Shown here: in pieces, positions 6,846-8,193 of the stretch | How the letters are laid out: each line of letters opens with the position of its first letter | Numbering within the stretch: the stretch's first letter is position 1 | NCBI GenBank assembly: GCA_004357415.1 | Contig: SMVY01000173.1 | Coordinates: forward strand, 1 to 8,193 | Length of the DNA stretch: 8,193 bases | Direction: 5' to 3' | Source: Gemmatimonadota bacterium | Lineage (GTDB): Bacteria; Gemmatimonadota; Gemmatimonadetes; Gemmatimonadales; GWC2-71-9 | Translations under genes and position numbers: made by a program | Notes under the pieces: model-generated | Database searches by the model: none | What the model was told of the DNA's origin: nothing | Seen by the model: the letters and a program-made list of their open reading frames with translations, nothing else

Positions 6846-8193
6846 TGCACGATCCGGTTGCACTCCGGCGCCGTCTGGCCGAGCACGCCGTCACCGCCCG
6901 CTACGGACTATTCGTCGGGGTGGGTGGTGCCCTGACGCTCATCGGCATGGGCCTGTTCGTGTGGGCTCTCATGCAGGGCCACACGGCCCGCGCCTGGCAG
7001 CTGTTCCACGTCGGCTGGCTCTACTTCACCGGCCTAGCCGGCGGGGCCGTGGCCATCGTCGCGGTACACAAGGTGGCCCACGCCAAGTGGTCCGGGCTGA
7101 TCCTCAGGTACGCTGGGGCGGCGGTGGCATTCTTCCCAGTATCGTTTCTGGGCTTTCTGCTGATATTCACGGTGGGGTACCCCCACATCTTTCCCGAGTT
7201 CCACGGCCTGGGACATGGCAAGGAATTGTGGCTATCGTGGCCCTGGATGTTCGCCCGGCTGTTCATCGGGCTGGGAACCCTGTTCCTCCTTGGCTGGAAA
7301 TTGGTCCGGACGGATATGGTGCCCGACGTGTACGACGCCAAGGATCTGGTGTCCGGCAGCCGGGCCGTTACCTACGCCAAGATGACCGAGGGCTACGACG
7401 GCTCCGAAGCCGCGCAAGAGAAGGTGAAGACGCTGGTACACCAGCTGGCCCCGGCCTACGTGGTGGTGTACGCCATCGTCTTCAGCCTGGTGGCGTTCGA
7501 CATGATCATGGCCCTCCAGCCGCATTGGTTCTCCAACTTGCTGGGGGCGTTCTATTTCATGGGGTCGTTCCTCGGCGGCTACATGCTGCTGGTGTACCTG
7601 ACTTTCTTCGGTGCCGCGGCGACCGGTACCTGGGTCTTCGTCTCGCCCCACCAGCGCCACGACCTCGGCAAGTTGTGCTTCGGGTTCTCGGTGTTTTGGG
7701 CCTACCTGATGTGGTCACAGTTCCTGGTCATCTGGTACGGCAATCTCCCCGAAGAGACCGGGTTCGTCTTTGCCCGCCTGTGGGGCCCGTGGCGACCGGT
7801 GGGCACGGCCGTATTCCTGGGGATCTTCGTCATTCCGTTCATCGGCCTGCTAGGCGTGGCGCCCAAGAAGTCCCCACCCCTCCTGGGCTTGTTCGCGGCC
7901 ATCAGCCTGGCGGCGTTGTTCCTGGAGCGCTACCTCCTGGTGCTGCCGTCGGTCACCCTGGAGCACGGCCCGGTGTTCGGCCTGCCCGAGATCGGTCCCC
8001 TGGTGCTGTTTCTGGGGGCGTTCCTGCTGGTGTACGGCCTGTTCGGCAACCGGTTCCCCATGGTGTCGCCCCGGGCGGCCCTGCTCACCATCGAGCGGGA
8101 GATTCACCACGCCGAGGTGCCGACGGTGGGCGAGACCGACGAAGCGGCAGACTACGACAAGGAAGAGACGGTTGAGCGCGATCTGGGAGAAGG
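6845..8193 (+). CDS. actF: ACIII subunit ActF, second NrfD-like membrane subunit (3' end outside window)
   Basis: This is the second ten-helix NrfD-like subunit of alternative complex III, related to ActC and packed beside it. A role in proton movement has been proposed for it but is unresolved. The frame from ATG 6845 stays open to the window edge: 449 residues, with no stop seen. Hydrophobic segments fall at about 19-44, 52-75, 85-110, 131-151, 202-226, 231-257, 276-299, 318-338, 345-366 and 383-402, giving ten helices. A soluble loop (152-201) follows helix 4, and polar residues sit within or beside helices (His55, His75, His79, Asp219). After the last helix comes a markedly acidic tail (about 423-449, containing GETDEAADYDKEE) that is still open at 8193. 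Since all ten helices are present, little of the normal protein is probably missing. It shares one base with the actE stop. Confidence 0.93.
   Translation, partial: MHDPVALRRRLAEHAVTARYGLFVGVGGALTLIGMGLFVWALMQGHTARAWQLFHVGWLYFTGLAGGAVAIVAVHKVAHAKWSGLILRYAGAAVAFFPVSFLGFLLIFTVGYPHIFPEFHGLGHGKELWLSWPWMFARLFIGLGTLFLLGWKLVRTDMVPDVYDAKDLVSGSRAVTYAKMTEGYDGSEAAQEKVKTLVHQLAPAYVVVYAIVFSLVAFDMIMALQPHWFSNLLGAFYFMGSFLGGYMLLVYLTFFGAAATGTWVFVSPHQRHDLGKLCFGFSVFWAYLMWSQFLVIWYGNLPEETGFVFARLWGPWRPVGTAVFLGIFVIPFIGLLGVAPKKSPPLLGLFAAISLAALFLERYLLVLPSVTLEHGPVFGLPEIGPLVLFLGAFLLVYGLFGNRFPMVSPRAALLTIEREIHHAEVPTVGETDEAADYDKEETVERDLGE

Noticed and set aside
6961..8175. Open plus-strand frame of 404 codons
   Set aside because: It is out of frame with actF. 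The actF frame from 6845 gives ten helices and a good ribosome-binding site; this one gives an Arg/Gly/Pro-rich shadow.

Overview
The window is high-GC bacterial DNA, densely coding on the plus strand. It holds what looks like a complete six-gene operon (actA-actB-actC-actD-actE-actF, about 755 to beyond 8193) for alternative complex III (ACIII). ACIII is a membrane-bound quinol:cytochrome c / high-potential acceptor oxidoreductase that replaces the cytochrome bc1 complex in many bacteria. The Tat signal, lipoprotein lipoboxes and periplasmic-type c hemes fit a Gram-negative, respiring organism. ACIII operons with an actB fusion and actF are known from Rhodothermus, Bacteroidota, Acidobacteriota, Gemmatimonadota, Planctomycetota and some deltaproteobacterial lineages. 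I cannot choose among these from sequence alone.

Layout. Positions 65-556 encode a small soluble protein resembling the DUF3788 family, probably unrelated to respiration. Positions 557-754 are a non-coding regulatory stretch with a good sigma70-like promoter (TTGTGT, 16-nt spacer, TATACT). A perfect 7-bp inverted repeat exactly fills the region between the two promoter boxes. After it comes a leader of about 130 nt with two GC-rich hairpins. Then follow actA (pentaheme cytochrome c, 755-1348), actB (1001-residue molybdopterin-oxidoreductase-like plus four-cluster ferredoxin fusion, 1419-4424), actC (NrfD-like quinol-site membrane subunit, 4428-5774), actD (DUF3341 two-helix subunit, 5774-6283), actE (monoheme cytochrome c lipoprotein, 6273-6845) and actF (second NrfD-like subunit, 6845 to the window edge, 3' end missing). 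The last four genes overlap or lie within a few bases of the gene before, so translation is probably coupled.

How the genes work together, from what is known of ACIII. Quinol is oxidised in ActC near the periplasmic face. Electrons pass through the [3Fe-4S] and [4Fe-4S] clusters of the ActB C-terminal domain and the hemes of ActA and ActE, then to a soluble cytochrome or directly to a terminal oxidase. ActF is the second ten-helix bundle and ActD is an accessory two-helix subunit. Oxidase genes often follow actF, but that region is outside the window.

The core system is a known one. The less ordinary points are the dyad inside the promoter, the structured leader, and an ActB N-terminal domain that keeps a canonical Cys4 cluster motif although the usual molybdenum-ligand position appears to lack a cysteine. 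I see no tRNA, rRNA, CRISPR array, insertion sequence or phage signature.
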